Assembly: GCF_018129985.1 (NCBI RefSeq)
Contig: NZ_JAFCKT010000011.1
Coordinates: 62,001 to 126,000 of the forward strand
Length of the DNA: 64,000 nucleotides
Reading direction: 5' to 3'
DNA from: Bradyrhizobium sp. SZCCT0148
Lineage (GTDB): Bacteria > Pseudomonadota > Alphaproteobacteria > Rhizobiales > Xanthobacteraceae
A program made the translations under genes and the position numbers. Positions within the stretch are counted from its first letter, which is position 1. Every line of letters begins with the position of its first letter. Below the pieces are notes generated by a model. The model searched no databases, was not told the origin of the DNA, and saw only the letters and a list, made by a program, of their open reading frames with translations. Positions 24,524-34,558 of the stretch are shown piece by piece.

Positions 24524-25165
24524 CTAGGCCGCGTCATCCAGCGCCGCCAGCCGCTCCGCTTCGGCGATGTCCTCGACCGTGTTGGCGTTGAAGAACGGAT
24601 CGAGCGGCTCGACCGGCCAATTCACCGTCGCGAGCGGATAGCGCGCGGTCCAGCGGTCGATCTTGCGAAGATCCTCGACGACCAGCGCATGCCTGAGATC
24701 GTCCCGCAAGGCGACGTGCCACAGGCCGACTACGGGATGCGACTGCCCGCCTGATGCGGCGACCGCGAGCCGTGCGTTCTCGCGCTCGCGTGCATCGTGC
24801 AGGCGCGCGACGAGGTCGCGGGGAAGGAACGGGCAGTCGCCTGCGACGCTGAGCACCCATTCGACGCCCGGTCGATTTGCTGCGGTCCAGTCGAGCGCCG
24901 CGAGAATACCGGCGAGCGGACCGGGAAAGCCGGGCACGTCGTCGGCGACGACCTGCAGGCCGAAAGATGCGAAACGCGCGGGATCACCATTCGCATTAAG
25001 GATTAACCCGCTGCATTGTGGTGACACGCGCGCGATCACGCGCTCCAAAATGGTGCGGCCGCCGATGGTACGCATCGGCTTGTCGCCGCCGCCCATGCGC
25101 CGCGCCAGACCGCCGGCGAGCAGCACGCCTTGCGTTCGCGGAATGTCAGTCGTCACCAGCTTCAC
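24524..25165 (-). CDS. mobA: Molybdenum cofactor guanylyltransferase MobA
   Basis: MobA joins GMP to molybdopterin to make the bis-MGD cofactor used by formate dehydrogenases. The 213-residue protein shows the nucleotidyltransferase signature LLAGGLARRMGGGDKP (residues 15-30), then GPLAGILAAL, VLSVAGDCPFLPRDLV and PFFNANTVEDI, all in the expected order and at the usual length. ATG 25165 lies inside the end of fdhD (20-base overlap), so the two are co-transcribed. It works in the cytoplasm with mobB (26249) and the moeA genes. Confidence 0.95.
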   Translation of the reverse strand: MKLVTTDIPRTQGVLLAGGLARRMGGGDKPMRTIGGRTILERVIARVSPQCSGLILNANGDPARFASFGLQVVADDVPGFPGPLAGILAALDWTAANRPGVEWVLSVAGDCPFLPRDLVARLHDARERENARLAVAASGGQSHPVVGLWHVALRDDLRHALVVEDLRKIDRWTARYPLATVNWPVEPLDPFFNANTVEDIAEAERLAALDDAA

Positions 25166-26036
25166 CCTTGCGCTTGTGCTTCGCCGACTCTTCCTCGACG
25201 TAAGCGAGATCCTGGTCGTAGACGATGCGCTCCTCGCCCGCGAGCGCGATGAAGCGCTTGCCGCGCGTGCGTCCGACCAGCGTCAGCCCGACCTGTCTTG
25301 CGAGATCGACGCCCCAGGCGGTGAAGCCGGAGCGCGACACCAGGATCGGAATTCCCATGCGGACCGTCTTGATCACCATCTCCGAGGTGAGCCGCCCCGT
25401 GGTGTAGAGGATCTTGTCGCCAGCATCGACGCCGTGGCGGTACATCCAGCCGGCGATCTTGTCGACGGCGTTGTGGCGGCCGACGTCCTCGGTGTAGCAG
25501 AGCGGCGCGCCTTCCTTGCACAGAACGCAGCCGTGGATCGCGCCGGCTTCGAGATAGAGCGAGGGCATAGTGTTGATGGTCTGCGTCATCCGGTACAGCC
25601 AGGATGTGCGCAGCTCCGCCTTCGGCAGCGCGACGCTCTCGACAGCCTCCAGCAAGTCCCCGAAGGCCGTGCCCTGTGCGCAGCCGGATGTCTGCGTGCG
25701 CTTCTTCAGCTTGGCTTCGAAATTGGTGTGATGTGTGGTGCGCACCACGACCACCTGGAGGTCGTCGTCGTATTCGACCTCGGTAACAGCGTCGTTATAT
25801 TTCAGCATGTTCTGGTTCAGCAGGTAGCCGAGCGCCAGATATTCGGGATAGTCGCCGATCGTCATCATGGTGACGATCTCCTGCGAATTCAAATAGAGCG
25901 TCAGCGGCCGCTCCATCGGCACCTTGATCTCGATCTTGGCACCGGTCTGGTCGGTGCCGGTCACGCTCTGGGTCAGGCGCGGGTCGTCCGGATTGGGGAG
26001 GATCAGGGGCACTGGGGCTTTGTCGATCTTCATCAT
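25146..26036 (-). CDS. fdhD: Formate dehydrogenase accessory sulfurtransferase FdhD
   Basis: FdhD passes sulfur from a cysteine desulfurase to the bis-MGD cofactor of formate dehydrogenase, an essential activation step. The 296-residue product has the family blocks RPLTLYLNSQEIVTMMTIGDYPEYLALGYLL in pieces, GAIHGCVLCKEGAPL, YTEDVGRHNAVDKIAGW, LYTTGRLTSEMVIK and SGFTAWGVDLARQ. At the usual CxxC loop the sequence is SGCAQGTAFGD, keeping only one of the two cysteines. It is upstream of, and overlaps, mobA. The formate dehydrogenase it should serve is at 34559-39027. Confidence 0.93.
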   Translation of the reverse strand: MMKIDKAPVPLILPNPDDPRLTQSVTGTDQTGAKIEIKVPMERPLTLYLNSQEIVTMMTIGDYPEYLALGYLLNQNMLKYNDAVTEVEYDDDLQVVVVRTTHHTNFEAKLKKRTQTSGCAQGTAFGDLLEAVESVALPKAELRTSWLYRMTQTINTMPSLYLEAGAIHGCVLCKEGAPLCYTEDVGRHNAVDKIAGWMYRHGVDAGDKILYTTGRLTSEMVIKTVRMGIPILVSRSGFTAWGVDLARQVGLTLVGRTRGKRFIALAGEERIVYDQDLAYVEEESAKHKRKGEAGDD

Positions 26037-26108
26037 GGCCGCGAGGTTAGCATGACATTCGGGTCAAGCCGATATAAGCATGGGCGAGAATAGGTGAATC
26101 CCTCCGTT

Positions 26109-26193
26109 CGTCATTGCGGGCGTAGCGAAGCAATCCGACTACTTCCGCGCTGACAGTCTGGATTGCTTCGTCGCTACGCTTCTCGCAATGACG
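26109..26193. repeat. Intergenic palindromic repeat between fdhD and mobB
   Basis: CGTCATTGCG at 26109 is matched by CGCAATGACG ending at 26193, and the arms continue inward imperfectly through GTAGCGAAGCAATC and GATTGCTTCGTCGCTAC. This gives an 85-base imperfect palindrome between two divergent promoters. The CGTCATTGCG...GAAGCAATCC texture is that of a dispersed palindrome I associate with Bradyrhizobium intergenic regions. It may be a non-autonomous mobile element. Confidence 0.8.
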
Positions 26194-26248
26194 GGGAGGG
26201 AGCGGTGGTTCCACCACAGACCATGCGGCTTGCTGAGACGGAGCTGGA

Positions 26249-26776
26249 ATGAAAGTCATCGGCCTTGCAGGCTGGAGCGGTGCGGGCAAGACCACGCTAT
26301 TGACGCGGCTGATCCCGCACTTCATCGCGCAGGGCCTGCGCGTTTCGGTCATCAAACATGCGCATCACCAGTTCGACGTCGACGTGCCCGGCAAGGATTC
26401 CTGGCGCCATCGCGAGGCCGGTGCAGCCGAGGTGCTGGTGGCGTCGTCAAACCGCTGGGCTCTGATGCACGAGTTGCGCGGGGCGGCGGAGCCGCGGCTG
26501 CCGGAACTCCTGGGCAAGCTGTCTGCGGTCGATCTCGTGGTGGTCGAGGGCTTCAAGCGCGAGCCGCATCGCAAGATCGAGGTGCATCGCGCGGCGAACG
26601 GCAAGCCGTTGCTGTTTCCCGACGATCCCGGAATTGCCGGGATTGCCGCCGACACTGCCATTGACACCGGGCTGCCGACTGTCCATCTCGACGATATCGC
26701 GGCGGCCGCGGCGCTGCTGCTGCGCGCGGCGATGCCGGTCGAGGAAGCGGTGGCGAAGAGCGCCGCGATGCGCTGA
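26249..26776 (+). CDS. mobB: Molybdopterin-guanine dinucleotide biosynthesis adaptor MobB
   Basis: The 175-residue GTP-binding protein has P-loop GWSGAGKTT (residues 8-16), VIKHAHHQFDVDVPGKDSWRH in consecutive blocks, and VDLVVVEGFKREPHRKIEV, all diagnostic of MobB. It assists MobA in MGD formation by binding GTP or the cofactor. It is encoded 9 bases before the moeA at 26786 and is divergent from fdhD-mobA across the palindromic repeat. Length and start are standard. Confidence 0.94.
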   Translation: MKVIGLAGWSGAGKTTLLTRLIPHFIAQGLRVSVIKHAHHQFDVDVPGKDSWRHREAGAAEVLVASSNRWALMHELRGAAEPRLPELLGKLSAVDLVVVEGFKREPHRKIEVHRAANGKPLLFPDDPGIAGIAADTAIDTGLPTVHLDDIAAAAALLLRAAMPVEEAVAKSAAMR

Positions 26777-26785
26777 CGAGGCACC

Positions 26786-28042
26786 ATGGCGCAACTCTCG
26801 AACGATTGCTTTGCCTTCGGCGGCCCGATGATGTCGGTCGACGAGGCCGTTCGCCTGATCACGACACGCGTCGAAGCGATCGCCGATATCGAGACGGTCG
26901 CGCTGGTCGAGGCGGACGGGCGGGTGCTGGCGCGCAATGTCGCAGCGCCGCTGCCGCTGCCACCCTTCACCAACTCGGCCGTCGACGGCTACGCCGTGCG
27001 TAACGCCGACATTCCGCAAGCTGCGGAGCGGGCATTCCCGCTCGATGGCCGCATCCAGGCCGGCGGCCTTGCGCAGGCGCCGATCAAGCCGGGCCACACT
27101 GCGCGCATCTTCACGGGCGCGCCGATGCCTCCGGATGCCGAAACCGTCTTCATGCAGGAGGATGTCCGCATCGACGATGCCGGAAAGATCGTGCTGCCGT
27201 CGGGGTTGAAGCCCGGCGCAAATGTTCGTCCAGCAGGCGAGGACATCGCGAAGGGGCACGTCGCGCTGCGCGTCGGCCAGCGGCTGCGGCCGCAGCATGT
27301 CGCGCTTGCCGCTGCGTTCGGTTTGACCCGTCTCGACGTCGTCAGGCGCATCCGTGTCGCGGTGTTCTCCACCGGCAACGAGTTGGCCTCGCCCGGCGAG
27401 CCGCGCGCGGCCTCGCAATTGTTCGATTCCAACCGCTTCATGCTGATGGCGATGCTGCGCCGCCTCGGCTGCGAGGTCAGCGATCTCGGCATCCTGCGCG
27501 ACGAGCGCATTCCGCTCGCCAATGGTTTGAAGCAGGTGGCCGGCTCTCATGATCTGGTCCTCACGACCGGGGGCGTCTCGACCGGCGAAGAGGACCACAT
27601 CAAGGCGGCGGTCGAGAGCATCGGCTCGCTGGTGATGTGGCGGATGGCGATCAAGCCCGGTCGGCCCGTGGCGATGGGTATCATCGACGGCACGCCTCTG
27701 ATCGGATTGCCGGGCAATCCGGTCGCGAGCTTCGTCACCTTCGTCCACGTGGTGCGGCCGACGGTGCTGGCGCTGGCGGGTGGGCTGCCCGAGCCGCTGT
27801 TGCCGATCCCGGTGCACGCTGCGTTCACCTACACGAAAAAGATCGGACGCCGCGAATATGTGCGCGTCTCCCTGCGGCGCGCGCAGGACGGTCGGCTGGA
27901 GGCCGTCAAGTTTCCGCGCGAGGGGGCGGGGCTGCTGTCCTCGCTGGTCGAGACAGACGGCCTCGTCGAACTCGGCGAGAGCATCACGCAAGTCGAGGCG
28001 GGGCAGGACGTAGGCTTTTTGTCCTACGCCGATCTGCTGTAG
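26786..28042 (+). CDS. moeA: Molybdopterin molybdenumtransferase MoeA, canonical copy
   Basis: The 418-residue protein has intact MoeA motifs: PPFTNSAVDGYAVRN, FTGAPMPPDAETVFMQE, AVFSTGNELASPGE, LTTGGVSTGEEDHI, KPGRPVAMG and LPGNPVASFVTF. It catalyses molybdate (or tungstate) insertion into adenylylated molybdopterin. It follows mobB closely and precedes the TusA-like gene. It is the third moeA-type gene in 7 kb and the best candidate for the housekeeping enzyme, being closest to E. coli MoeA in length and motifs. Confidence 0.93.
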   Translation: MAQLSNDCFAFGGPMMSVDEAVRLITTRVEAIADIETVALVEADGRVLARNVAAPLPLPPFTNSAVDGYAVRNADIPQAAERAFPLDGRIQAGGLAQAPIKPGHTARIFTGAPMPPDAETVFMQEDVRIDDAGKIVLPSGLKPGANVRPAGEDIAKGHVALRVGQRLRPQHVALAAAFGLTRLDVVRRIRVAVFSTGNELASPGEPRAASQLFDSNRFMLMAMLRRLGCEVSDLGILRDERIPLANGLKQVAGSHDLVLTTGGVSTGEEDHIKAAVESIGSLVMWRMAIKPGRPVAMGIIDGTPLIGLPGNPVASFVTFVHVVRPTVLALAGGLPEPLLPIPVHAAFTYTKKIGRREYVRVSLRRAQDGRLEAVKFPREGAGLLSSLVETDGLVELGESITQVEAGQDVGFLSYADLL

Positions 28043-28086
28043 AGACTTGCGTTGACCGCACCGCCTCGCCCCGCCATGTTGCGTCC

Positions 28087-28320
28087 ATGACCAGAACGAC
28101 GCTCGACCTCACCGGACTGAAATGCCCGCTGCCCGCCCTGAAGACGCGCAAGGCGCTCAAGCCGTTGCAGCCGGGCGATCAGCTCGAGGTCCATTGCACC
28201 GATCCCTTGTCGGTGATTGACATTCCGAACCTGATCCGCGAGACCGGCGACAAGGTCGAGATCACCGAGCGCAACGAGGCGCGGATCGTGTTTCTGGTCG
28301 AAAAGAGCAACGCCTCGTAG
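28087..28320 (+). CDS. TusA/SirA-family sulfur carrier protein
   Basis: The 77-residue protein has the diagnostic LDLTGLKCPLPALKTRK motif, with Cys13 as the persulfide-carrying residue (CPxP). TusA proteins relay sulfur from cysteine desulfurases to tRNA thiolation and to molybdenum cofactor biosynthesis, including via FdhD for formate dehydrogenase. Its position after mobB-moeA supports the cofactor role. ATG 28087 is chosen; the frame stays open upstream inside moeA but is a shadow there. Confidence 0.9.
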   Translation: MTRTTLDLTGLKCPLPALKTRKALKPLQPGDQLEVHCTDPLSVIDIPNLIRETGDKVEITERNEARIVFLVEKSNAS

Positions 28321-28461
28321 AAAGGCGAATGTTCACGGCGACGACGTTTGACTATGTTGCGCCTGCGGGGGAACGGCCGGAACTTCGCTGCAATGCGAAA
28401 AGCGCCATTGGGTGCAGTGGAATGAGCTCAAACCTAGACTCTCAAACCTAAGACATCGGGC

Positions 28462-29887
<1,426 letters not shown>

Positions 29888-29895
<8 letters not shown>

Positions 29896-31912
29896 TGATG
29901 CCCGCCGCAACGACGAGCTCGTGCGGGGACGCTCCGTCCGCTTCCGGTTGCTCGCGATCGCCTTGCTGCCGATGCTGGTCATCCTGCCGCTCCTGCTCGG
30001 CGTTGCGATCTTTCGCTGGAACGCGAAATTCGACGCTGCCCTGATCTCCAAGGTCAACGGCGATCTCACCATCGCCCACCAATATCTCGCCCGCATTCTG
30101 GAGAAGACCGGAGTCCAGATCCGGGCGCTCGGCCTGTCGGCCCGTTTCCACGAGGTGCTGGGGCCGGATGCTCACGGCTCGCTGCGGGAGCTGCTCGACG
30201 AGACCCGCAAGGAGATCGGGCTTGACTTCCTGTATCTGATCAACGATCGCGGCGACGTCCTCGCCTCATCGCCGCCGCTGCAGCGTCAACCGAGACATGA
30301 CTGGCCGATCGTCATGTCGGCGCTGTCGGGCAAGGTCGCTGCGACGGGGGTCGACATTTTCGGCAATGACGAGCTTGCCGCGATTTCACCGGCCCTGGCC
30401 GAGCGCGCGCGATTGGACCTGGTGCCGACCCCGAACGCGGTGCCGACCAATCGCAGCACGGAGACGCGCGGCATGGTCGTGCATGCGGCGAGCCGGGCGA
30501 TGCTGCCCGACGGCGGCGCCGCCGCGCTGGTCGGCGGCACGCTGCTCAACCAGAATCTCGAATTCATCGACACGATCAACGATCTGGTCTACCGCGCGGC
30601 GAGTCTGCCGGAGGGCAGCCAGGGCACCGCGACGCTGTTCCTGGACGACGTGAGGATATCGACCAACGTCCGTCTGTTCGAGGGACGTCGCGCGCTCGGC
30701 ACGCGGGTGTCGGCTGCGGTGCGCTCGGCCGTGCTGGGTGAGGGGCATACCTGGCTCGACAGCGCGTTCGTCGTCAATGACTGGTACATTTCCGCCTACG
30801 AGCCGCTGGCCGACAGTTACGGCAAGCGGGTCGGCATGCTCTATGTCGGCTTTCTGGAGAAGCCGTTCAGCGAAGCGAAATACCAGACATTGGCGATCAT
30901 CATCGCGGCCTTCATCGCGATCACCATAGCGACCGTACCGATCTTCCTGCGCTGGGCGACTTCCATCTTCATGCCGCTGGAGCGCGTCACGGCGACAATC
31001 GGCGAGGTGGAGCGCGGGAACCTTTCCGCCCGCACCAACATGCCGGTGTTGGGCGACGAGATCGGCCGCGTCGCGGTTCATCTCGACAGCCTGCTCGACC
31101 AGATCCAGGAGCGCGACCGACAGCTCCGGGAATGGAACGAGGAGCTGAACGTCCGCGTGCTGGAGCGCACCCGGGACCTCGAGCACGCCAATCTCAAGCT
31201 CGAGGCCACCACGAAGCAGCTCATCATGTCCGAGAAGCTGGCCGCGATCGGCGAGATCACCGCCGGCGTCGCGCACGAGATCAACAACCCGATCGCGGTG
31301 ATGCAGGGCAATCTCGACGTCGTCCGCAGCGTGTTCGGCGCCGACGCCGACAAGGCGAAGGTCGAGTTTCGTCTGCTCGACGAGCAAATTCACCGCATCA
31401 GCCAGATCGTGACCAAGCTGTTGCAGTTTGCAAGGCCGGAGGAATATGCCGGCTATGTCGAGCGTCATGCGCCAGCGAGCGTCATCTCCGACTGCCTGCC
31501 ATTGGTGCAGCATCTTCTGAACAAGACGGAGATCGCCGTGGTCAGAGATGACCGCGCCAGCGGGCTCGTGCTGATGAACCGGAACGAGCTGCAGCAGGTC
31601 CTGGTCAATCTCATCGTCAACGCGATTCACGCCATGCCGGACGGCGGAACCCTGACGCTCCGCTCCTTCGATGCCGAGCGCGACGGTCATCACGGCGTCG
31701 CCATCGAGGTCACTGATACCGGCATCGGCATGAGCAATGAGGTGATCGAGAAGATTTTCGATCCCTTTTACACCACGAAGCGGCGGCAAGGCACCGGCCT
31801 GGGCCTCTCCATCAGCCAGACCCTCATCAAGCGCCAAGGCGGGCAGATCACGGTGGAGAGCCACCTCGGTTCCGGAAGTACATTCACGATGTGGCTGCCG
31901 GAAGCGACCTGA
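29888..31912 (+). CDS. Membrane sensor histidine kinase with large periplasmic sensor
   Basis: The 674-residue kinase has a first membrane segment at about 18-43 and a periplasmic region of about 290 residues (Cache-like: DFLYLINDRGDVLASSPP). A second membrane segment follows at about 335-357, then a HAMP linker, a coiled coil, the H-box GVAHEINNPIAVMQGN with His463, and an HATPase domain (NLIVNAIHAMPDGG; GTGLGLSISQTL). ATG 29888 overlaps the regulator stop at 29893-29895. The ligand is unknown; the neighbours suggest formate, oxalate or a related small carboxylate. Confidence 0.92.
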
Positions 31913-31914
31913 TT

Positions 31915-31950
31915 GGACATTTTGTCTCGGTAATTCGGGACATTTTGTCC
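31915..31950 (+). promoter_or_regulatory. Paired GGACA-N3-TGTCC sites, candidate enhancer for the response regulator
   Basis: GGACATTTTGTCT at 31915-31927 and GGACATTTTGTCC at 31938-31950 are near-identical palindromes 23 bases apart centre to centre. The first begins three bases after the kinase stop codon. They stand about 53 bases upstream of the sigma-54 promoter, the usual place for activator-binding sites. Assignment to the regulator at 28462 is inferred from position. Confidence 0.75.
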
Positions 31951-32002
31951 GCCGCAGCGAGTTGCGCTGCGGGAAGTCGTTGAATCCTAACGACACGACT
32001 TC

Positions 32003-32018
32003 TGGCACGCCCGTTGCT
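32003..32018 (+). promoter_or_regulatory. Sigma-54 (-24/-12) promoter of the OFA transporter gene
   Basis: TGGCACGCCCGTTGCT matches the RpoN consensus TGGCACG-N4-TTGCW at every fixed base. It faces the transporter gene at 32260 and lies below the paired palindromes and an NtrC-type regulator gene. Transcription should start near 32030, leaving an untranslated leader of about 230 bases in which I find no clear structure. Nothing else is recognised in the gap 31913-32259. Confidence 0.85.
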
Positions 32019-32259
32019 CATACCAAGACAGGGTGCTGAGGGGGGATGAGGGCGCGATAGAGGTCACTGCAACGCTGTTGGCAGGCGAAGGGACATCGCC
32101 CGCGATCAGTTGCTTGCTCGGCGCACAAGATGCAGTGCGCGCCACGTAATTCCACTTCGGCATGAATGAAGGCCGACCGGTCATGCGCGGCTGCCAAGCA
32201 CGCGCATGAACGGTCTCAAACCGATGTGCCGGCAAGGCCGCGCTTGGGAGGAAATGCTT

Positions 32260-33912
32260 ATGACGACTGCCGATACCGTTCTTGCACCGGTCGGTGCTTC
32301 CGGCTTGCTCGATCGAGAACGCACGATCGCGACTGCCGGCTTCAATCGCTGGCTGGTGCCGCCGGCGGCGCTGTGCATCCATCTCTGCATCGGCATGGCC
32401 TACGGCTTCTCGGTGTTCTGGCTGCCGCTGTCGCGCGCGATCGGTTTGACCGCGCCGAAGGCCTGCCCGGACATGTCGCTATGGCAGGAGTTGTTCACGA
32501 CCAGCTGCGACTGGAAGGTCGCCAGCATGGGATGGATGTACACCCTGTTCTTCGTGCTGCTCGGTATCGCGGCCGCGGTCTGGGGCGGCTGGTTGGAGCG
32601 GGTGGGCCCGCGCAAGGCGGGCTTCGTCTCGGCGCTGTGCTGGTGCGGCGGTCTCTTCCTCGGTGCGATCGGGGTTTACACTCATCAACTTTGGCTGTTG
32701 TGGCTGGGTTCGGGCGTGATCGGCGGCATCGGGCTTGGCCTCGGCTACATCTCCCCGGTGTCCACGCTCGTCAAATGGTTCCCCGATCGCCGCGGCATGG
32801 CGACCGGCATGGCCATCATGGGCTTCGGCGGCGGCGCCATGATCGGCGCGCCGCTGGCGAACCTTCTCATGAACTACTTCAAGAGCCCGACCTCGGTCGG
32901 CGTCTGGGAGACGTTCGTCGCGATGGGCGTCATCTACTTCGTATTCATGATGATCGGCGCGTTCCGCTATCGCCTGCCGCCGCCCGGCTGGCAGCCCGAG
33001 GGCTGGACCCCGCCATCCAAAGACAACGCGATGATCTCGAAGAACAACGTTCATCTCAACGATGCGCACAAGACCCCGCAGTTCTGGCTGATCTGGTGGG
33101 TGCTGTGCCTGAACGTGTCGGCCGGCATCGGCGTGATCGGCATGGCTTCGCCCATGCTGCAAGAGATCTTCGGCGGCAAGCTGATCGGCCTTCCGAACGT
33201 CGGCTTCAACGCGCTCGATGCCGGGCAGAAGGCGCAGATCGCCGCGATCGCCGCGGGCTTCGCCGGCCTGCTGTCGCTGTTCAACATCGGCGGCCGCTTC
33301 TTCTGGGCGTCGCTGTCGGACAAGATCGGGCGCAAGAACACCTACTACACGTTCTTCATCCTCGGCATCGTGCTCTATGCGCTGGCGCCGACCTTCGCGG
33401 CGATGGGCTCGAAGTTGCTGTTCGTACTCGGTTTCGGCATCATTCTGTCGATGTACGGCGGCGGCTTCGCAACCGTGCCGGCCTATCTCGCCGACATGTT
33501 CGGTACGCAGTTCGTCGGCGCCATCCACGGCCGGCTGCTGACGGCCTGGTCGACGGCGGGCATCATCGGCCCCGTCGTGGTCAACTACATCCGCGAGTTC
33601 CAGCTCGCGGCGGGCGTGCCGCGCGACCAGCTCTACAATACGACGATGTACATCCTCTGCGCGATGCTGATCGCAGGCCTGATCTGTAACTATCTGATCA
33701 AGCCGGTCGATTCGAAATGGCACATGAAGGATGCCGACGTCGCCAAGTTGCAGGCAGCGAGTGCCAGCGCCGCCGCGGCGGGGCCGCATGGCTCCTATGG
33801 CATCGGGTTTGGCGGACTTGACGCCAAGGCGGCGCTGTTCTGGGCCTTCGTCGGCGTGCCGCTGGCCTGGGGCGTGTGGAAGACGCTGGAGAGCGCGGTC
33901 AAGATCTTCTGA
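32260..33912 (+). CDS. OFA-family MFS transporter (oxalate/formate antiporter type)
   Basis: The 550-residue protein is a 12-segment major facilitator of the OFA family: FNRWLVPPAALCIHLCIG, YGFSVFWLPLSRAIGLT, GLGYISPVSTLVKWFPDRRG, MATGMAIMGFGGGAMIGAP, and SDKIGRKNTYYTFF in the central loop. OFA members exchange oxalate for formate or import monocarboxylates across the inner membrane. ATG 32260 is chosen because GGGAGGAA lies eight bases before it; ATG 32206 would add 18 polar residues. Formate dehydrogenase genes follow downstream. The substrate is inferred. Confidence 0.88.
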   Translation: MTTADTVLAPVGASGLLDRERTIATAGFNRWLVPPAALCIHLCIGMAYGFSVFWLPLSRAIGLTAPKACPDMSLWQELFTTSCDWKVASMGWMYTLFFVLLGIAAAVWGGWLERVGPRKAGFVSALCWCGGLFLGAIGVYTHQLWLLWLGSGVIGGIGLGLGYISPVSTLVKWFPDRRGMATGMAIMGFGGGAMIGAPLANLLMNYFKSPTSVGVWETFVAMGVIYFVFMMIGAFRYRLPPPGWQPEGWTPPSKDNAMISKNNVHLNDAHKTPQFWLIWWVLCLNVSAGIGVIGMASPMLQEIFGGKLIGLPNVGFNALDAGQKAQIAAIAAGFAGLLSLFNIGGRFFWASLSDKIGRKNTYYTFFILGIVLYALAPTFAAMGSKLLFVLGFGIILSMYGGGFATVPAYLADMFGTQFVGAIHGRLLTAWSTAGIIGPVVVNYIREFQLAAGVPRDQLYNTTMYILCAMLIAGLICNYLIKPVDSKWHMKDADVAKLQAASASAAAAGPHGSYGIGFGGLDAKAALFWAFVGVPLAWGVWKTLESAVKIF

Positions 33913-33997
33913 TCGCGCGTTCATCGCGGCGGGAGCGCACCACGTGCGCGCCCGCCGCTCATTTCGATTGTTTCAAAACAACCCCCGGGGGAATTCG

Positions 33998-34279
33998 ATG
34001 GTTCGTAAGCTCATTTATGCCGCCGCCGTGCTGCTCGTCGCCGGCGCCCTGCAATCCGCGTCCGCACAGACCGCCGCGGCACCAGCTGCGACGCCGCCCG
34101 CCGCGACCGAGGCCAAGCCCGGCAAGATCAAGCTGACCGCGCAGAAGCTCAAGGACATGAAGGCCAAGTGGAGCGCCAACAAGTCGAAGCTCAAGGATTG
34201 CCGCAAGGATGTGAAGGCCAAGGGCCTCGCGGGCGACGATCGCTGGTTCTATATCGAGGAGTGCATGGGCAAGAGCTGA
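33998..34279 (+). CDS. Secreted PsiF-repeat-like small protein (93 aa)
   Basis: The product has a signal peptide (RKLIYAAAVLLVAGALQSASAQ) and an Ala/Pro-rich linker. Its C-terminal block SKLKDCRKDVKAKGLAGDDRW followed by FYIEECMGK resembles the PsiF repeat, with two conserved cysteines spaced about 25 residues apart. It is probably periplasmic. GGGGGAA precedes ATG 33998. It lies 85 bases after the OFA transporter and may share its transcript. The function of PsiF proteins is unknown. Confidence 0.7.
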   Translation: MVRKLIYAAAVLLVAGALQSASAQTAAAPAATPPAATEAKPGKIKLTAQKLKDMKAKWSANKSKLKDCRKDVKAKGLAGDDRWFYIEECMGKS

Positions 34280-34494
34280 CCGGCGGCTTCGAGGCATGGA
34301 GCGGCACCGGTCGCCCCAAGAGCGAATTCGATACGATTTCGCTATCGCAGCATGGGAAGCCTTTATTGATCTCCGGGCCAATTCAGGCTTCGTTTGTCTG
34401 CTGAACCCCTCTGATGATCGCGAAGCCGCATAGCTGCGCTTCAACGGCATCCCTGGTTTGGACATAACTATTTCCGCGAGCACGATAATTTGCT

Positions 34495-34512
34495 TGGCAT
34501 CTGGCATGCCAG
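34495..34512 (+). promoter_or_regulatory. Possible sigma-54-like promoter overlapping a palindrome upstream of formate dehydrogenase
   Basis: TGGCATCTGGCATGCC (34495-34510) keeps the GG-N10-GC spacing of sigma-54 promoters and the TGGCA block, but its -12 part is ATGCC rather than TTGCW. It overlaps the perfect 12-base palindrome CTGGCATGCCAG (34501-34512), which could instead be an operator. A single GGACA half-site is at 34460. The start codon at 34559 lies about 50 bases downstream. Confidence 0.4.
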
Positions 34513-34558
34513 AAGTTAGAAGTGGAGCGGTTCTAGAACACGAGATCGAGACGAATCG

